Shown piece by piece: positions 1 to 12,160 of a DNA stretch of 64,000 nucleotides. The stretch covers positions 4,695,677 to 4,759,676 of the forward strand of contig CM028898.1 of assembly GCA_016801885.1 (NCBI GenBank), given 5' to 3'. The translations under genes and the position numbers were made by a program. The notes under the pieces are model-generated. The model ran no database searches and was not told the origin of the DNA. It saw nothing but the letters and a program-made list of their open reading frames with translations. This stretch comes from Toxotes chatareus. Its lineage: Eukaryota; Chordata; Actinopteri; Toxotidae. Each line of letters starts with the position of its first letter. The first letter of the stretch is position 1.

Positions 1-741
1 TCTCTCCAGCCAGACAGAGTGCAACTCTCCAGTCAGGGTAACATGAAGTGCTCTGCTGTGGTCACTGATGGTAACCTGCCTGCACACGCCCCCTTTGATT
101 GTTTATTATGCTTTGTGGAGATGTGGAAATGTAAATCTCAGTTCAGGCTAATGTGGACAACATGTGCTACCTGAAGTCGCTTTTAATAGCTCACAGATGT
201 CAGGTAGAGCTAATTTCACTGCTGCTTGCTCGGTCCTAATGTAGCTGCACATGCAGACACCAAAAGCTACAGATGCAAATCTTTTTTCTTTTGCTTTTTC
301 TTTCTGCCTTTTCTGTGTCTGTGTGACTGTCTCTGGGTGCTGTAATGTGCGTTTCTTGTTTGCATTTAGTCCGACTGTCAAACTCTGAATCACTCAGTAA
401 TTCTTTCGCTCCCTGACCAATTAGGCCTGTGGTTCCAAAACACTAAAGCCTAACATCGCCAACTCCTTCGCTCCCCTGCAAGTTTATTTACATGGGACAT
501 GCTTATTTAAGATACTCACTTTGAACACAAATAGAAGGGAGCAGTTTGGCTCTGTGTTAATAGCTCGTGGGACGTCGCTGTGGTCGCATGTGCTGTGCGT
601 GCCGTTGTACGGGGCCACCAAAACGCAACCGTGTTTGCTTGTAGAGCAACACAGGCGTGAACGCATTGACTCACAGAGCTGCGGCACAGGGGTGGAAAAC
701 ACGGTGTTGCTATTGACAGAGTAAATACGGCTAATAGATGT

Positions 742-900
742 CTGCAAAGAAGAGAAGGTAGAAGGAGGAGGGAGGAGGTGGTGAGGAGAAGAAAATCAGA
801 AGTGTAACAGCAAGGAGACAAAGGAAGGAGGAAAAGCAGAAGTATAATGGCAATAATGAGAAAAACAAGGCAATTAGTAAGAAAACAAAAGACGGAGTGA
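742..900 (+). repeat. Purine-rich low-complexity tract
   Basis: A long stretch dominated by A and G (GGAGGAGG and GAAGAGAAGG words), with few pyrimidines. The complementary strand gives a spurious leucine/serine-rich frame, a consequence of composition rather than coding. Such tracts can adopt triplex structures, but no function is shown here. Confidence 0.6.
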
Positions 901-1015
901 ACTTTGTCCTGGTACATCAGCGGAGAGGAGCAGCTGCTCAAGTTGTCACCTGGCAGATATGCATTCCTCAAACACACATGTAAATGCACACACGGTGACA
1001 TCTTGTCAAAAATGT

Positions 1016-1032
1016 AAAAAAAAAAAAAAAAA
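1016..1032 (+). repeat. Poly-A run (17 nt)
   Basis: Uninterrupted run of A. No retroposon body could be recognised immediately upstream, so it may be a simple homopolymer rather than a retroposition tail. Confidence 0.9.
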
Positions 1033-1350
1033 CTCCAAAAACAAACATATGGTTGAATACACTTGAATACACTCCTCCTCCTCCACATGTCACACGAGCA
1101 AGTCAGACTCTAAGAAATTATTCTCATGACAACTGTTAGATAATAAATACAGTTTGCTCGACTCTCTAAACTGAATATTTAAGTTCAGATCAGATTCGAA
1201 TTGACCGCTTTTTAACCACTTTCAGTCAAACAAGTTTTAATTTTGTATAACAGCACAGGTTGTTAGAGATCTGTCTGTGGTTTCAGAGCCACTGAAGGAC
1301 GACAGTGTAGTCAATCCTGTGGTCTTTTAGGTGGCCAAAGATGGTGAATA

Positions 1351-1370
1351 CAGGCAGGCAGGCAGGCAGG
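1351..1370 (+). repeat. (CAGG)5 tetranucleotide microsatellite
   Basis: Five perfect CAGG units in tandem, followed by GCGAGG. A short, potentially length-variable locus. Confidence 0.95.
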
Positions 1371-1689
1371 GCGAGGTCTTGGGAAACTTCTCATCTTGAC
1401 TTGGAGCTACAGCGTAAAAAATCTGAGCAAACAGTGGGAGTCAACTGCTAAACTCTTGTCTGCTTTTCTTTTCGAAGTCCCTTCGGCCCTGCTTTACATT
1501 TCTGAGCTTCATACCTATGGGCGTAAGAAATGTGTGACCAGATTTAGAAGATTATTTTAAAGGTGCAACATTTGCCTTGTTAAATACCAGTATATTTATA
1601 TTAATATTAATTCACTTGTGTTACCCTGGTATAATGAAATTAGTTTTGGAAGGGTCCTGTTGTTTTCCAGAGACAGGGTGTACGCTGCA

Positions 1690-1765
1690 GGTCAGGGTGG
1701 AGAAAACACTAGACTTTAACAGCAGGCTGCTGTTCGATTCCTGTTTCCAACCCACAGTCAGCATT
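1690..1765 (+). repeat. Possible decayed tRNA-like (SINE) remnant
   Basis: The block contains AGACTTTAAC, then a stem-like CAGCAGGCTGCTG, then GTTCGATTCCTG. The last matches the RNA polymerase III B-box (GGTTCGANNCC) closely, and the order resembles the anticodon and T arms of a lysine-type tRNA, the parent of many vertebrate SINEs. I see no clear A-box and no target duplication, so this may be chance. Confidence 0.25.
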
Positions 1766-2729
1766 GTTTCTTTTCACCAGTGACAACAACTATTATAGTT
1801 AGTGGTTAGTTCTTCATTTTTAAACAGTTTATCTGTGGCATTTCTCCTGCTGCTGTAGGGGCTGTGATTCAGGAAATAGGTCTTGTGTTGTGCCCGTTGA
1901 AACAAACTGAGCCAACCAGAGCTTTGTTGGTGGTTTTGAGAATGGGGATGCCATCTTCCTGTGCCAGAGCTGCAGAGAAAATAGCCACAGCCATAAAAAA
2001 AATTGTGAGGGGGGAAAAAAAAATGCAAGGATGAGATTGAGGCAGCTGCTCAGGCAGTCGTTAGTGGAGTTACAGAAATAGCTTGTGATTAGGTGTATTT
2101 TTTTGATTGTTGTGAAATGCTGCACATTGCGCCTTGCTAAACTGGAGACCATTTATTTTGTGTGGCAGTTGTGTTATGACAGCAGTAAGAATAGGAGAGT
2201 ATCAGAAGTATTCAAATGCCAAAGCATTGGAGAGGATCTGAGGGAAGCGTCTCATCTCTCTGTGCCTGCAGCCTTCAGATAGGTGCGATGTGCCAGTCTT
2301 AGAAGATTCAGAGTGATTAATAGTCGCCTTGAGCCTGTGCATGTCTGTCCTGCTCTGATCTGAGCGTCTGGGCACCGGGTGTGTGTTGACTGAACGTCAT
2401 TCTGCTCCTCATGCTGTTTAAATAACACTTAGGAAAGACCCAGGAAACTCCAGAGGAGGATGGCTCTATCTACCATCCATCACTGACCCACACCTCTGCT
2501 GTCTGCCTTTCAGTACCCATGCTCCAGTTTCTTTTTTACTCCAAGATTCAATATTTCAATTTCCCTCCTTTTTTTGCCTTCAAAAGCAAAAAAACCCTAG
2601 GCTGAAAATCATCCTTAATACTCCCATCCAAAAGTTAAAGAGTCGACACTCTCCTTCAGACTAAATCCCTCAGAAAGCAGATCTGAGCACTTCATGCCCC
2701 TGGACACGTTTCCCAGCAATCTGAGTTGT

Positions 2730-2938
2730 TGCTGATTAAAATATGCGCATTAGCCGATCATACCACGCCGTACGAGGGGTTGGAAAAACGAGAGGAAACC
2801 CAATCCACTCAGGCAGAGTCGAAAGAGCCGCAGAGGAGTACAATTTCCCTCCGAAGATATGGCTTGTGCAAACAGCCCTCGCTTTAACAATAACAATGGT
2901 CTCACCCAGCCAGGCCAAGCTAACTAATGACAGATCCA
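2730..2938. promoter_or_regulatory. Candidate conserved non-coding element with paired SOX-type sites
   Basis: A block of balanced composition, free of repeats, with more CpG than its neighbours and few stops on either strand, so that roughly 67-codon frames overlap on both strands. It contains TGCGCATTAG and, at 2886-2899, AACAATAACAATGG, two close matches to the SOX/HMG core. This texture is typical of vertebrate conserved non-coding elements, but conservation itself was not tested. Confidence 0.3.
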
Positions 2939-2985
2939 CACCTTAATGCTGAGCAGTTGTTTGGGTTTAGGCAAGGGAGGATGTA

Positions 2986-2999
2986 TGTGTGTGTGTGTG
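2986..2999 (+). repeat. (TG)7 microsatellite
   Basis: Perfect TG run that continues into an interrupted TGTATGAGTGTGTG segment directly before the G-rich tract. Confidence 0.9.
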
Positions 3000-3015
3000 G
3001 TGTATGAGTGTGTGA

Positions 3016-3052
3016 GGGGGGTGGGTTTTTTTTGGAGGGGAGGGGGGGGGGG
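3016..3052 (+). other. G-rich tract, potential G-quadruplex
   Basis: Runs G6, G3, G2, G4 and G11 separated by single bases and one T8-containing loop. The two last runs alone can supply four G-triplets, so a quadruplex on the + strand is plausible. It directly follows the (TG)n tract. Confidence 0.5.
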
Positions 3053-3543
3053 AATGGCAGTTGTCAGCGGGTGGCTCGTGCCACTGGAAAACTCCCTCCT
3101 TCCCTCCTTCCTTCCCTGGACAGAGAGCAGCACCCATGATTCGGGCGGAGATTGAGGGAGAAAACGTCTGACGCAGCGAAACGCTACTCTGAGCAGCACG
3201 GGACGTCCAACTATAACGCAGCACATTTTTACAGCTTATTGAATTGTGCAGGAGGTGGGATGGGGTGGTGAGGGAGGAGGAGGAGGGGACAGACATCAAA
3301 AATTATTCCTCAGTGCGTTTCTGGGTCTCTCTCTTTGTGTAACAGTTTGTATGTCTTGCTCAGCAGCTCAATTTCCTTTCTGGGTCCCTTTCTGCCCTTA
3401 CAGTTGCGGTTCATGGTAATTGGTGCCTCACAGTGTGTAATGATTTGATGTTTTTGAGGGTTATTTGGTGTCAGGTGGACGCAGATCTAATCTTAACTGC
3501 ATGTACATCGCAACTTCACGGGAGGTGAAGGGATGAGAGCAGC

Positions 3544-3578
3544 AAACATAAGATTCCTCAGGGTTGAATCTTATGTTT
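3544..3578 (+). repeat. Perfect short inverted repeat, 13-bp arms, 9-nt loop
   Basis: AAACATAAGATTC is followed after CTCAGGGTT by its exact reverse complement. No similarity continues outside the arms, so this is an isolated snap-back structure rather than the end pair of a longer element that I can see. Confidence 0.85.
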
Positions 3579-4896
3579 AACAACAAGGGTGCACACTTAG
3601 GTTAGATGGATAGTTCAGTTTCATGGTGCTTGTATTGTGTATGCTGGCTCACTTGAATAGAACTGAGCCCTTGTTAATGTTATTAGTAACATGCTTTTTC
3701 GACTTATGCAAAGTCAAAACTTCTTCTGCGTGAAAGGCCCATCTAACAACACGAGCATGTGTGTGACCAATTCCACAACATTTTTGCTCTTTTTATGGCC
3801 CTCTGTGTTTGCACAAACCAGGTGCGGCACGGCATAATGTGTGGGAGAGGCAGAGTTTAATATGAATAGCAGAATACAGAATCACTCGGAGGAGTCTGTT
3901 AGGCTTCAGTAGTGGTGATTCATCTCATCTTGTCGCTTTCAAGCTGCTGATATATTTGCTTTTACAACTATGCATTTGCACACACCTTACTTACATGTTC
4001 TGCGTTGCTTGAGAGTGTTGGTAGTGCATGTCCTTCGAAAGTAACCTTTCACATCTGTGAGGCGCAAGACCGGTGGGGTTTGTGTCAGACAACAAGGTCG
4101 GCAACACAAAGTTTTGAAGAGAATCTCAGAGTTTGTGCGTCTGTCACACCATCTACAGAATAACTGCTGCCATTTTCTCTGCTGTGTTCTCAACATCAAC
4201 ACTATGTAACCTCCTCATGGGCCGCTAGGGTTTCTGTTTGCATTTTCTCAAAGCGAAGATGTTCTGTTTTTGTGGCCAGGGAAAATCTACCCCTTGGTGG
4301 ATATACTTTTTAATCCTCCAGATACACACAAAGTAAGGAAAGCAAGTATGTAAACGAGCTGGTGTCACAGCCGTTGTCTACGTGTGTATGTAGTTCAGAG
4401 TAAGTAAAAATCAATGTTAAGTCCTAAAACACACAAACACATCACTCCAAATACTGAGGTAATAAGTCAGTATGTAAATGTAATCATTACTTGAACAGGA
4501 ACCAAAGCTGCTTCCTTACATTTGAATGAAGGCATGTCACTGCTGTCACTCTTCCAGTTTTATGGTCCTACAGAAAACCTTCATTCTTCCTGCTCAGAAA
4601 CACAGAGCGAGATCTGCTTAATGAAACGGTGATGATATCTCAGTGCTTTGGCTGGCTCGCTTCAGCTGCATCGCTCCGTTCAAACCTCCATCCTGCTTTA
4701 ACCGCAGCCATCCGGATTAACAGACCACTCTCAAACGAATAGAGGAAGACTTTAGCCCTAGTTTCAATGAAATAGTTAAAGCCAAAGTTGCTATAGAGAA
4801 AAGCCAATTCACAAACAGTGGTGGGAACAACATTGTACAGGCATCTTTGGTTTTCACGATCTACAGGCACATTGTGTCACAGGTGTTTGGTACGGC

Positions 4897-4914
4897 AAAA
4901 AAAAAAAAAAAAAA
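4897..4914 (+). repeat. Poly-A run (18 nt)
   Basis: Uninterrupted A run after TACGGC. No retroposon body is recognisable upstream. Confidence 0.9.
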
Positions 4915-7273
4915 CTCCACTGCTGAGTGACATATTTTCACCTGATTCCAAAACCAAGTATCATTTTCTTTACACCTGTGTAATCTGTTTTATTCTCTGG
5001 TTTCCTAACATTGATGTTTTCCAAAACATCTTTAAACAAGGATGACTGCTCAAGCAAAGTTTTAATCTACTAAAAAAGGGCTGACATTTGTATGGTGCTT
5101 GAAAAGTGAGCAACTTCCGTGCTCAACAGCCAACAGCAGAAACTTCTTTGTCTAATGTTCTCAAGTCCATTTTCCTCATCTCAGGGTTTTTTTCAAGGTA
5201 TTCTTGTAAACTGATCTCCTCTCTTGAACATGTGTCAATACACAATATTTCCCCAATACTTCTATTCATCACGCACAAAGTAGGAGGGGGACGTCGAGGG
5301 AAGAGAGCAGAAACTATAGGATACAGTACAGTATTAGGACTTTCCTGTCTTAACTGCAAAGTAGCAGAGATGGTGTGAAGTGAGAGACACAGGGGAACTA
5401 GAGGAAGTTGACTCTAACTGCTGCAGTTCGGTGAAACACTGACATGTACAGAACCAGGCTTTCATAACGCAGAGTGCATGTAGAGAGGGTGTGCGTGTCG
5501 AGCCAGCCAGCATCCGCTCTCTGTCTTGTAACCCAGATGTATGTGCTAAAGCCATGTGCTCCCTTAATGTAACCTGGGATCACTGTGGAGTTTTACAGAA
5601 GTGAGTGTATTTCCGAGCTGTAGTTTGAGCCGTAGGATCCCAGCGCTCCCTTTCATAGTTTTGATGCTTGTTTGTTGATCATAGCTCCATCATCTATCAC
5701 TGAACAATTCCAGATTTGAAGAGGAACAGGTTGACTTTTCCAGCTCCCCTACAGGCTTAATGCTAATTTCAAAATATCAGATTTTCAAACATTCAGCTGC
5801 TGGATGAACTACCACACTATCTTTGTTAAAAATGCTAAATATTGTTGTGTTTCGTTTCACATTTCACTTCACAATACTTTAATTTCAGTTTCAGTCAAAG
5901 TTTTGGCAGTCGTGACTAGAACAGCAGGTGCACAAATGTATTAATGTCCTTCATGTAGCTAATGTTGTCAATATTTGATTTGTCTTAAAGACAAGAGTTG
6001 GGAATTTTTTTACCACCAGTCTTTTTCCAGGCCCTTTTAACATACTTTTCCCATTTAGACCAATAAACATGTGGTGTGCTGGCGACCGCATACTAAAACA
6101 ATGTGAATGCAGCATTACGTCATGTGTGAGTGTGAGTCTGAATAAGCACAGCAGAGTCAGGTTAGCTTTTTGTGCATTGTGTGTTCAGTGGCACCAGGTC
6201 CAGTTAAATAGTGTGGTTAGTTTTGTGAGAGTGCTGTTGTAAACCGAGCCAGCTGTGGTATCCATGTTCGGTCCTGATTTACCACATCTGGGCTCATCAC
6301 CTTATGAGCTTTCACATTGTCAGAGTCTTCCTGCAGTATCCTGATCATTTAAGTCCAAACTAAGCTTCTCTGAGCAGAGTTTATCTCACAAAGCTCTGTG
6401 TGATTGTCTCCATGAGGCACATGCCTCGGCCCAAATAAGACTCAGATGGGAGCCAACGAATCCATTGTCAGGAATCACTTGTTACCCTCTTTACTTTACC
6501 ATTTAAACCAACAATTGACTCGTGAGGTTTGATTTGAATTTCTCAAATGGATTGTGAGGTCATGCCTGGTGGGGCTTTAAAGGGGTATTACGTAGTAAAT
6601 GACGTGATGATCACTGTAAGATATTGCAGCCCCCTACATCTGTTTCAGTCATTGAAACCAGCAGTCAGTTCTTACTTCGTTACCCTTAAAACATCAGCTT
6701 TGTGATGTTTTTGAAATAGAAATGTTGCCAGTTCAATTACTGCTTTCATATTAAGCTTAATGAACAGCTTTAGCTCTCCAACAAATGGCTCATGTTATGC
6801 GGCGCATGAACACGCAGTAAGTCGATTTGCATTGCTCTAAGCAGGAAATGAGATCGGTAGTTGCTGCAATGCTGAGTCAAAATGTCCTCTCCGCAGTTTT
6901 AAGCCAAAACGACAAGGTAGTCTGATCCATTTAGGCTCAATAATAACTTCATCCCGGAGTCCTGGATTCCTTCCCACTGTTTGCTTAGTGCCAGTGTTCT
7001 GTGCCCATGCAGGTCATACGTCTTTCTTCACAATGTATCAGTAGCACTCTCCCCTCTGTGACTTGTCTCGCCCATATTACATGTGGCGATAGGAAATTGT
7101 CCAGACTGATGCCTGTCCAAAATGTCTTAGCGCGAAGCACGAAAAGGAACAGAATCGGGGGAAGGAGGGTGAGCAACGAGAGGTCATCCTTTTATCAGCC
7201 AGATGGTTTTATCTAAGGTGACTTTGAGTTGAAGACAGAGACAGAATTTACTTATTGCGAGTGCAAGTCGCTG

Positions 7274-7288
7274 TTTTTTTTTTTTTTT
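7274..7288 (+). repeat. Poly-T run (15 nt)
   Basis: Uninterrupted T run after GTCGCTG. It could be the tail of a minus-strand retroposon, but no body was recognised downstream. Confidence 0.9.
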
Positions 7289-7431
7289 CTTATATTGAAT
7301 CCTCCATTTATTATCTCAAATAACCTAAATAAGTTGCTGTAAATGTATTGTATCCAAGATAATGACAGGAGCTAATGTCAAGACTATTGATATCAGGTGT
7401 TGCAATGAGGAAATGATAGTAAGGCCAAGCA

Positions 7432-7565
7432 AAGGCATCTTTATTTATATAGCACATTTCAAACACAGGCTCAATTCAAAGAGCTTTACCTGTTCAAAGA
7501 AATGCATTAGAATGACACTAAAAAAAAACATAATAAAATCAGTTGACAGAATAAAGAGTTTTAAA
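7432..7565 (+). repeat. Teleost interspersed-repeat remnant (TTTATTTATATAGC family)
   Basis: Contains TTTATTTATATAGCACATTT followed by CAAACACAGG and AAAGAGCTTTACC, then an A-rich segment with ATAAAATCAGTT. From memory this word order (TATATAGCRC, TTTCAAACA, CAAAGTGCTTTAC, then AATAAAA-rich tail) recurs thousands of times in ray-finned fish genomes. I cannot assign a database family name. The copy is diverged and has no visible target duplication. Confidence 0.6.
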
Positions 7566-7654
7566 AAATGAGATTAAATGACAAGAAATACATAAAATGA
7601 AATGAAATACCAGAAGTAGAATAGAATAGAGTTGTATTGTGTTTTACTACCATG

Positions 7655-7712
7655 TACCCAGTGCATGCAAGGATAGGCTTCAACCACCTGCAGTCCTGAA
7701 CAGTGCATAGTT
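7655..7712 (+). repeat. Retroposon-tail remnant (GGATAGGCTYCA...CCTGAACAG)
   Basis: Contains GGATAGGCTTCA and CAGTCCTGAACAG separated by a short C-rich spacer. This matches the order of a widespread fish retroposon 3' end (GGATAGGCTCCAGCCCC, CGACCCTGAACAGG). The copy is degraded and lies about 90 bp beyond the TATATAGC repeat, so the two may be one nested or composite insertion. Confidence 0.45.
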
Positions 7713-7719
7713 TGTGGTC

Positions 7720-10500
7720 ATTTCTTTTTTTTGAAGCCTGTAGCACATACTGAAACTGCTGTTGTGTGGCGAGTCATCAGAACCACACAGTATATTGGTT
7801 ATAATAAACAGCATTGTATCACTTAATGTGATTCCTTACCTCAAGAGTCAGTATCTCCTAATACGGCTCAGGATGTTTTACTTAATATCGTCTTTAAAAT
7901 GCCAAGGAAGTAGGATGTTGTTAAACCCCCTCCTCCTCGTAGAAGCTCAACGTGACAGATACAACAACACAAAAGAAGAAGTGCAATCACTCGATAAGAA
8001 ATAACCACGATGTGTCAAGCAAGGGAGCAAATCTAAAATAATCTGGGCTTTTCTGGAGGCGGGTAGAATGGCGGGGTTTTCTTTTTGTTTTTTTTGTTTT
8101 TATAGTCCGCGAACCATCAAGAGATAACTAAGCATTAGAAACTTTGATAAAAAAAATCATGTAACGACATGCAGATTTCTGCAGATTTCTCAGACTTAAA
8201 GAAGGTGGAGATAATGAAAAGGTCCGTTATTCCCGGCTTTCTCTGGACGGAACACATAGCTTGCCGCTGCTTAAGGGACAGTTTTACATTTCACCATTTC
8301 GATTCGACATTTTCCCGCGTGCCAATTAGATTTAGAGCCAATGACCATACCCATAATTTAGGCAAATAGGGTGAATCCACAGGGTCTTAATTACAGAGGA
8401 TGGCACAGTCTTTTCTTAAGCTGCTTCAATTTGTGATTTAGGCGGAAAAGATGGATGTATTTTTACATCAAACCCTTGCCAAGTGCTGCTTTAAGGCCTC
8501 GTCTGTAAAACTCAGGAACCATACTAAGCCCTGGTTTGTTCAGTCTTTGGAGCCATGAGCTGAGCTGCTCATCGCACCACTGAGGCTCGTAATTAAAAAT
8601 CTCCAGTTACTTCCTTCTTACCTCTGCTGACCCTGGCCTCGTGGCTCGACTGTACCCAGGGCCAGCGAGCCGCCTCTGGGGAGCCACAGGAGGAACTTGG
8701 CCTTGGATGCTGGATAGAGACCGGACGACGTTGGGAAGTAATGGGGATGTTGACTCAAGGGTGACGAGGGTGGGCGGACGTGACCACTGAAGAAGAGCGT
8801 GCCAGGTAAACACTGTGCAGTCATGATGCCAGATTAGCCTTGCTTATGATGCCAGTGTGTAGGCTGCCATGCTGTCTTATACGGCTTTCTGTCTCAGGAG
8901 AAAATAGTTGGAGGTTTGACTGGGACAGTGAAATAAAGACAGAGAAAAGCTAAGAATGAGAAGAAGATTGAGTCAAACAGAGACAGGAACTCGCTGAAGG
9001 CGATCATGTTTCTGTCTCTGGGGTTGTTATTAAAGCGGCATCTAACACCCAGGAATGCAGGAATGTCTGCTGACGTCTTTCTCATCAGGTACAGGGAATG
9101 AGACAGGGTGGAGAAAGTGTCAGTTAGTTTCAGGAAGGAACTGATACTGCAGGGGCCATCTGAGGATTCAAATATTGCCACTCAGGGGAAACACAGAAAG
9201 ACAGGGGTATCACTTGTGGGAAGAATAAAAGAGGACAACGGTCAGAGTGCGACATAGAAGAGGAAAGACCTATTTGAATTAAACCGTGATTGAATAATGG
9301 CTAAATACTTCATGGCAAATGACCCAAGGCTAAAGGTAACACTGGCCCCCTGTCACTGGGTCCTCCTCCTCCTCGAGTACCAGCCCGCTGCGGTGAGTGA
9401 GCGGTGGAGTAGCAGAGGGCCATACATACAGTGAGCACTCTGTCTATCTCATAGGCTCTTTCAGCCGTGTGGTCTGGCAGGTCGGGCGGCGATGTAGGTG
9501 GCTGTGAGTGAAGATATGGAGACCCACGTGTGCAAAGCTTAAGTATTCAATTTACCTCTGCCAGTGGGACACATTACACATTGAGTCTGTGTGTGGAGAG
9601 GGTGAAAGTGTTGGCTTATTGCAGCTAATCCCTCACCTTTAGCCTGCACTTGGCATTGTGTGGCGCCTTATATTTGTCATGCAACTCGAGTTAAAGAGTC
9701 TAATAAGGAAGTCCAGGCCTAAGCTTCAGCAAACAGTGCAGAAAAGCACCCGCTATCAGCTGACTGGGTGAGCAGCGAGGGGGAAAGTCAGACTACTCCA
9801 GTAACGGTGCTCACATGCATATCTACACAGAGGTATTCCCAAACGTGGGCCAAACATATATCAGCACTGTTTCATATCAAAGACCTTTATTTTGGCAAAC
9901 ACAGATGTTTGCTTGGAATTAGCACTTTTTAATAAACTCATTTGGTTCTGTACATAGTCTTAATGCACAGGAAAAACACAAACTAAAACCTTTTGACGTC
10001 TGTCTGGGTAATACGGGCTTATAGGAAGCTTAGACAACTTCCCATAAGACAACATAGAGCCGTGCCGGGTTCTGTAGCACAAATGCCCTTTGTGGGACGC
10101 ACAGAGCGGCCTCTCTTGAAGTCTTAAAGGAGAGAAAATGATCCCAGAAAAGGGGTCAAGTTGTAGCCATTGTGGAAGTTCTGATTTCTTCTTTATGCTC
10201 GCCAGCGGTGGATTAACTAAAACTAGTAGTAGCACCATGAAAAAATACTGGTAAAAAGGTACTGAAGTAATATCAACAAAATGGACTTTAAATAAAGATT
10301 GTGCAAGTTTGAAAAGAAGAAATAACAATTTACCTATTACAAATGAAAAGTTAAATTTATAAGCAATTAAACACACCTTTGCTTAATTTAATACACTCTC
10401 AGATTTCACTGCTTCAGTCTTACTTGCTCTGGTATGACCAGCAGCTAATTGGGGCACGTTAGTAAAGTTGGATGGAAAATACTATGTAACTGACATTGCT
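7720..10500. other. Non-coding stretch, no gene seen
   Basis: No gene supported. It includes the balanced block at 8.22-8.46 kb and a G/C-richer segment at 8.6-8.8 kb ending in a donor-like CCAG|GTAAAC, but without a usable acceptor or frame. The rest is unique sequence with nothing recognisable. Confidence 0.55.
8220..8465. promoter_or_regulatory. Candidate conserved non-coding element
   Basis: Repeat-free segment of even composition with several homeodomain-type cores: GCCAATTAGATTTAG, CATAATTTAGG and TCTTAATTACAGAG. No long frame and no simple repeats. Called from texture only. Confidence 0.22.
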
Positions 10501-11075
10501 TTGTCAGGCTGTGAACTTTAACCCTTCTCTAGTTCTGATGCTGTTAAAATATGTTTTAGCAAGATAAAAAATTCCAACTGTTTTATGAAAGGAACAAAGA
10601 AAGAACTTCAGCAGAAGTCCTGTTTGTCCTGCATGAGTAAAAAATAAATTGTTTTTTCTGAAATGTAGTGGAGTAGATGGATAATGTAGCATTAAAGTAC
10701 TTGGTGCAGATAAATGGCAATTTTCTGTCTTATATTATCATAACGTCAATGTTTCATTAAAATCTAAGCAGCTTTTTATTGTTGTATGTGGTTGAGGTTA
10801 AGCAAATTTTAAGAATTTTGTATACTGTTGAATAATTTAATCTGTAATAATGCATCAGATTTTATAAACTCATCAAACTTTTTGCATCTAAAATCTTAGT
10901 TTGCAAAGTAATTAGCATCTATAACTGTCAAATAAATGTAGTGGAATAAAATCTATATTTTTCATTAAGCTACAGTAGAGTATATAAAAGGCATGAAAAA
11001 GAAATATTTACTAAAGGAGCCCTAAAAAGTGCAGTCAAGTACAAGATTTGAGTAAATGTACTTTCCAGTTCATTT
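10500..11075 (+). repeat. Diverged copy of a common teleost repeat (AAGTACTTGAGTAAATGTAC family)
   Basis: Recognised by ordered landmarks: GAAATGTAGTGGAGTAGATGG at the start, GCAGCTTTTTATTGTTG, then TTTGCAAAGTAATTAGC, CAAATAAATGTAGTGGAATAA, and finally CAAGTACAAG with GAGTAAATGTACTTT at the end. In percomorph fish these words belong to one abundant repeat that usually ends in GTAAATGTACTTAGTTACTTTCC. A GTAGTGGAGTAGA-type block occurs twice, about 270 bp apart, as expected from the partly duplicated layout of the family. Old copy with many substitutions; family name not known to me. Confidence 0.6.
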
Positions 11076-11416
11076 TCAGTAGACTGGAAACGGTCAGTTT
11101 TAGGGACCCTTATTTTGTGTTTGAATGTACTATTTTAAAGTTCCTCTTATCGTATAACTAAAGATTTTCTGGACACTAGTGTTAAAGGATGAAATCAGTG
11201 AAGCCTTTACAGTGGCAGCTACTGTACTGATTTGAATTTGCAATGGTTGCAAGATTTTTCTATTTATTTTCAATGTTTACCCTTTTTCCTTCTGAAAATA
11301 AAGTATGAAACCTATTAACCTGGTGGTTAAGTAGCAGGGGCTGATATTGCCTCAGACCCATGTGTGGCTCGTCCTCCTCTCCTGCCTGTGTACACTGAGG
11401 CGGTGCCAGAGCCATG

Positions 11417-11478
11417 CTGCGCTACTCTGCGATGTGCTGTTCTATTCTGTGCTGTGCTGTCCTGTGCTGCGATGCTGG
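11417..11478 (+). repeat. Imperfect TGCTG/TGTGC minisatellite
   Basis: A run of near-pentameric words (GTGCT, CTGCG, CTGTC) such as CTGTGCTGTGCTGTCCTGTG, fading at both ends. It lies within a short open frame that is compositional and not credible as coding. Confidence 0.6.
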
Positions 11479-12141
11479 CTCCTCGCTAGGTGCCAAGTGA
11501 TTTTTATCGCTGCGAAAACAGTCTCCTTCCAATCTCAGCCCTCTTAGGAGCATATGAATACACTTTACACTCACACGAAGAAAAACAGGTAACTTGAGAC
11601 CAGGCTTGGGGCAAGAGCCGAGCCCACAGGTAAAAAGGGCTGCAGTGTGGCATCAGAGTGAGTGTGTGTTGGACTTGTTCACACTCATGGATACCTTTTA
11701 TGAACAGAGGTGTGTCTGCACAGTATATATGCTACAGTTTTAAGGCTGCACATTCAATTTGCCCTGCATTTTTGGCGAGTGGCTAAATCTTGTGGCTCCA
11801 AAGCCAGAGCTGACATGAAGGTAAAGCTTTATTTTAACCTTTATTTATCCATGATGTGTCAGCTGGGCAAATTTGACCTTCTCCAGTGACACTGTGACAT
11901 TCACGCAGTGTGACACTTGGGAGCTGTTCAGCCCAACCAGTTGTTGAAGATAAGGATGGTTTCACATCATTTTCTCCCTGGGCTTCTTTCAGTCTTCAGA
12001 ATTCAGCTTGATAGGGATGTAGATGTAATAGTAATAGTAATAATTTGGGGCAACAAGGTATTTCTGTTAAGCAAATAAGATGGAGTAGATCATACTAGTC
12101 TCCAAAATGTGAGGACACTCTCAATACATATGTGGTTGTTC

Positions 12142-12160
12142 AAAAAAAAAAAAAAAAAAA
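12142..12160 (+). repeat. Poly-A run (19 nt)
   Basis: Uninterrupted A run following GTTGTTC, then GTGGAGATG and a second A-rich stretch. No retroposon body was identified. Confidence 0.9.

Larger units (their letters stand above)
1..2700. other. Non-coding stretch, no gene seen
   Basis: Unique, AT-leaning sequence without a credible gene. Open frames are short and unrelated to any family I know. It holds a purine-rich tract (about 742-900), a 17-nt poly-A at 1016-1032, a CAGG tetranucleotide run, and a possible tRNA-like repeat remnant near 1.7 kb. Nothing else in it could be supported. Confidence 0.6.
2940..7430. other. Non-coding stretch, no gene seen
   Basis: No credible gene. Contains a (TG)n tract, a G-rich tract, a short palindrome at 3.55 kb and an 18-nt poly-A at 4.9 kb. 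The remainder is unique AT-leaning sequence in which I recognise nothing. Confidence 0.6.

Noticed and set aside
8600..8810. G+C-richer segment ending in CCAG|GTAAAC
   Set aside because: No convincing acceptor upstream and no frame open across a plausible exon.
9960..10376. Open frame of about 138 codons on the minus strand
   Set aside because: Hydrophobic and Phe/Leu-rich because of T-rich DNA, with no start context, and next to an old repeat.
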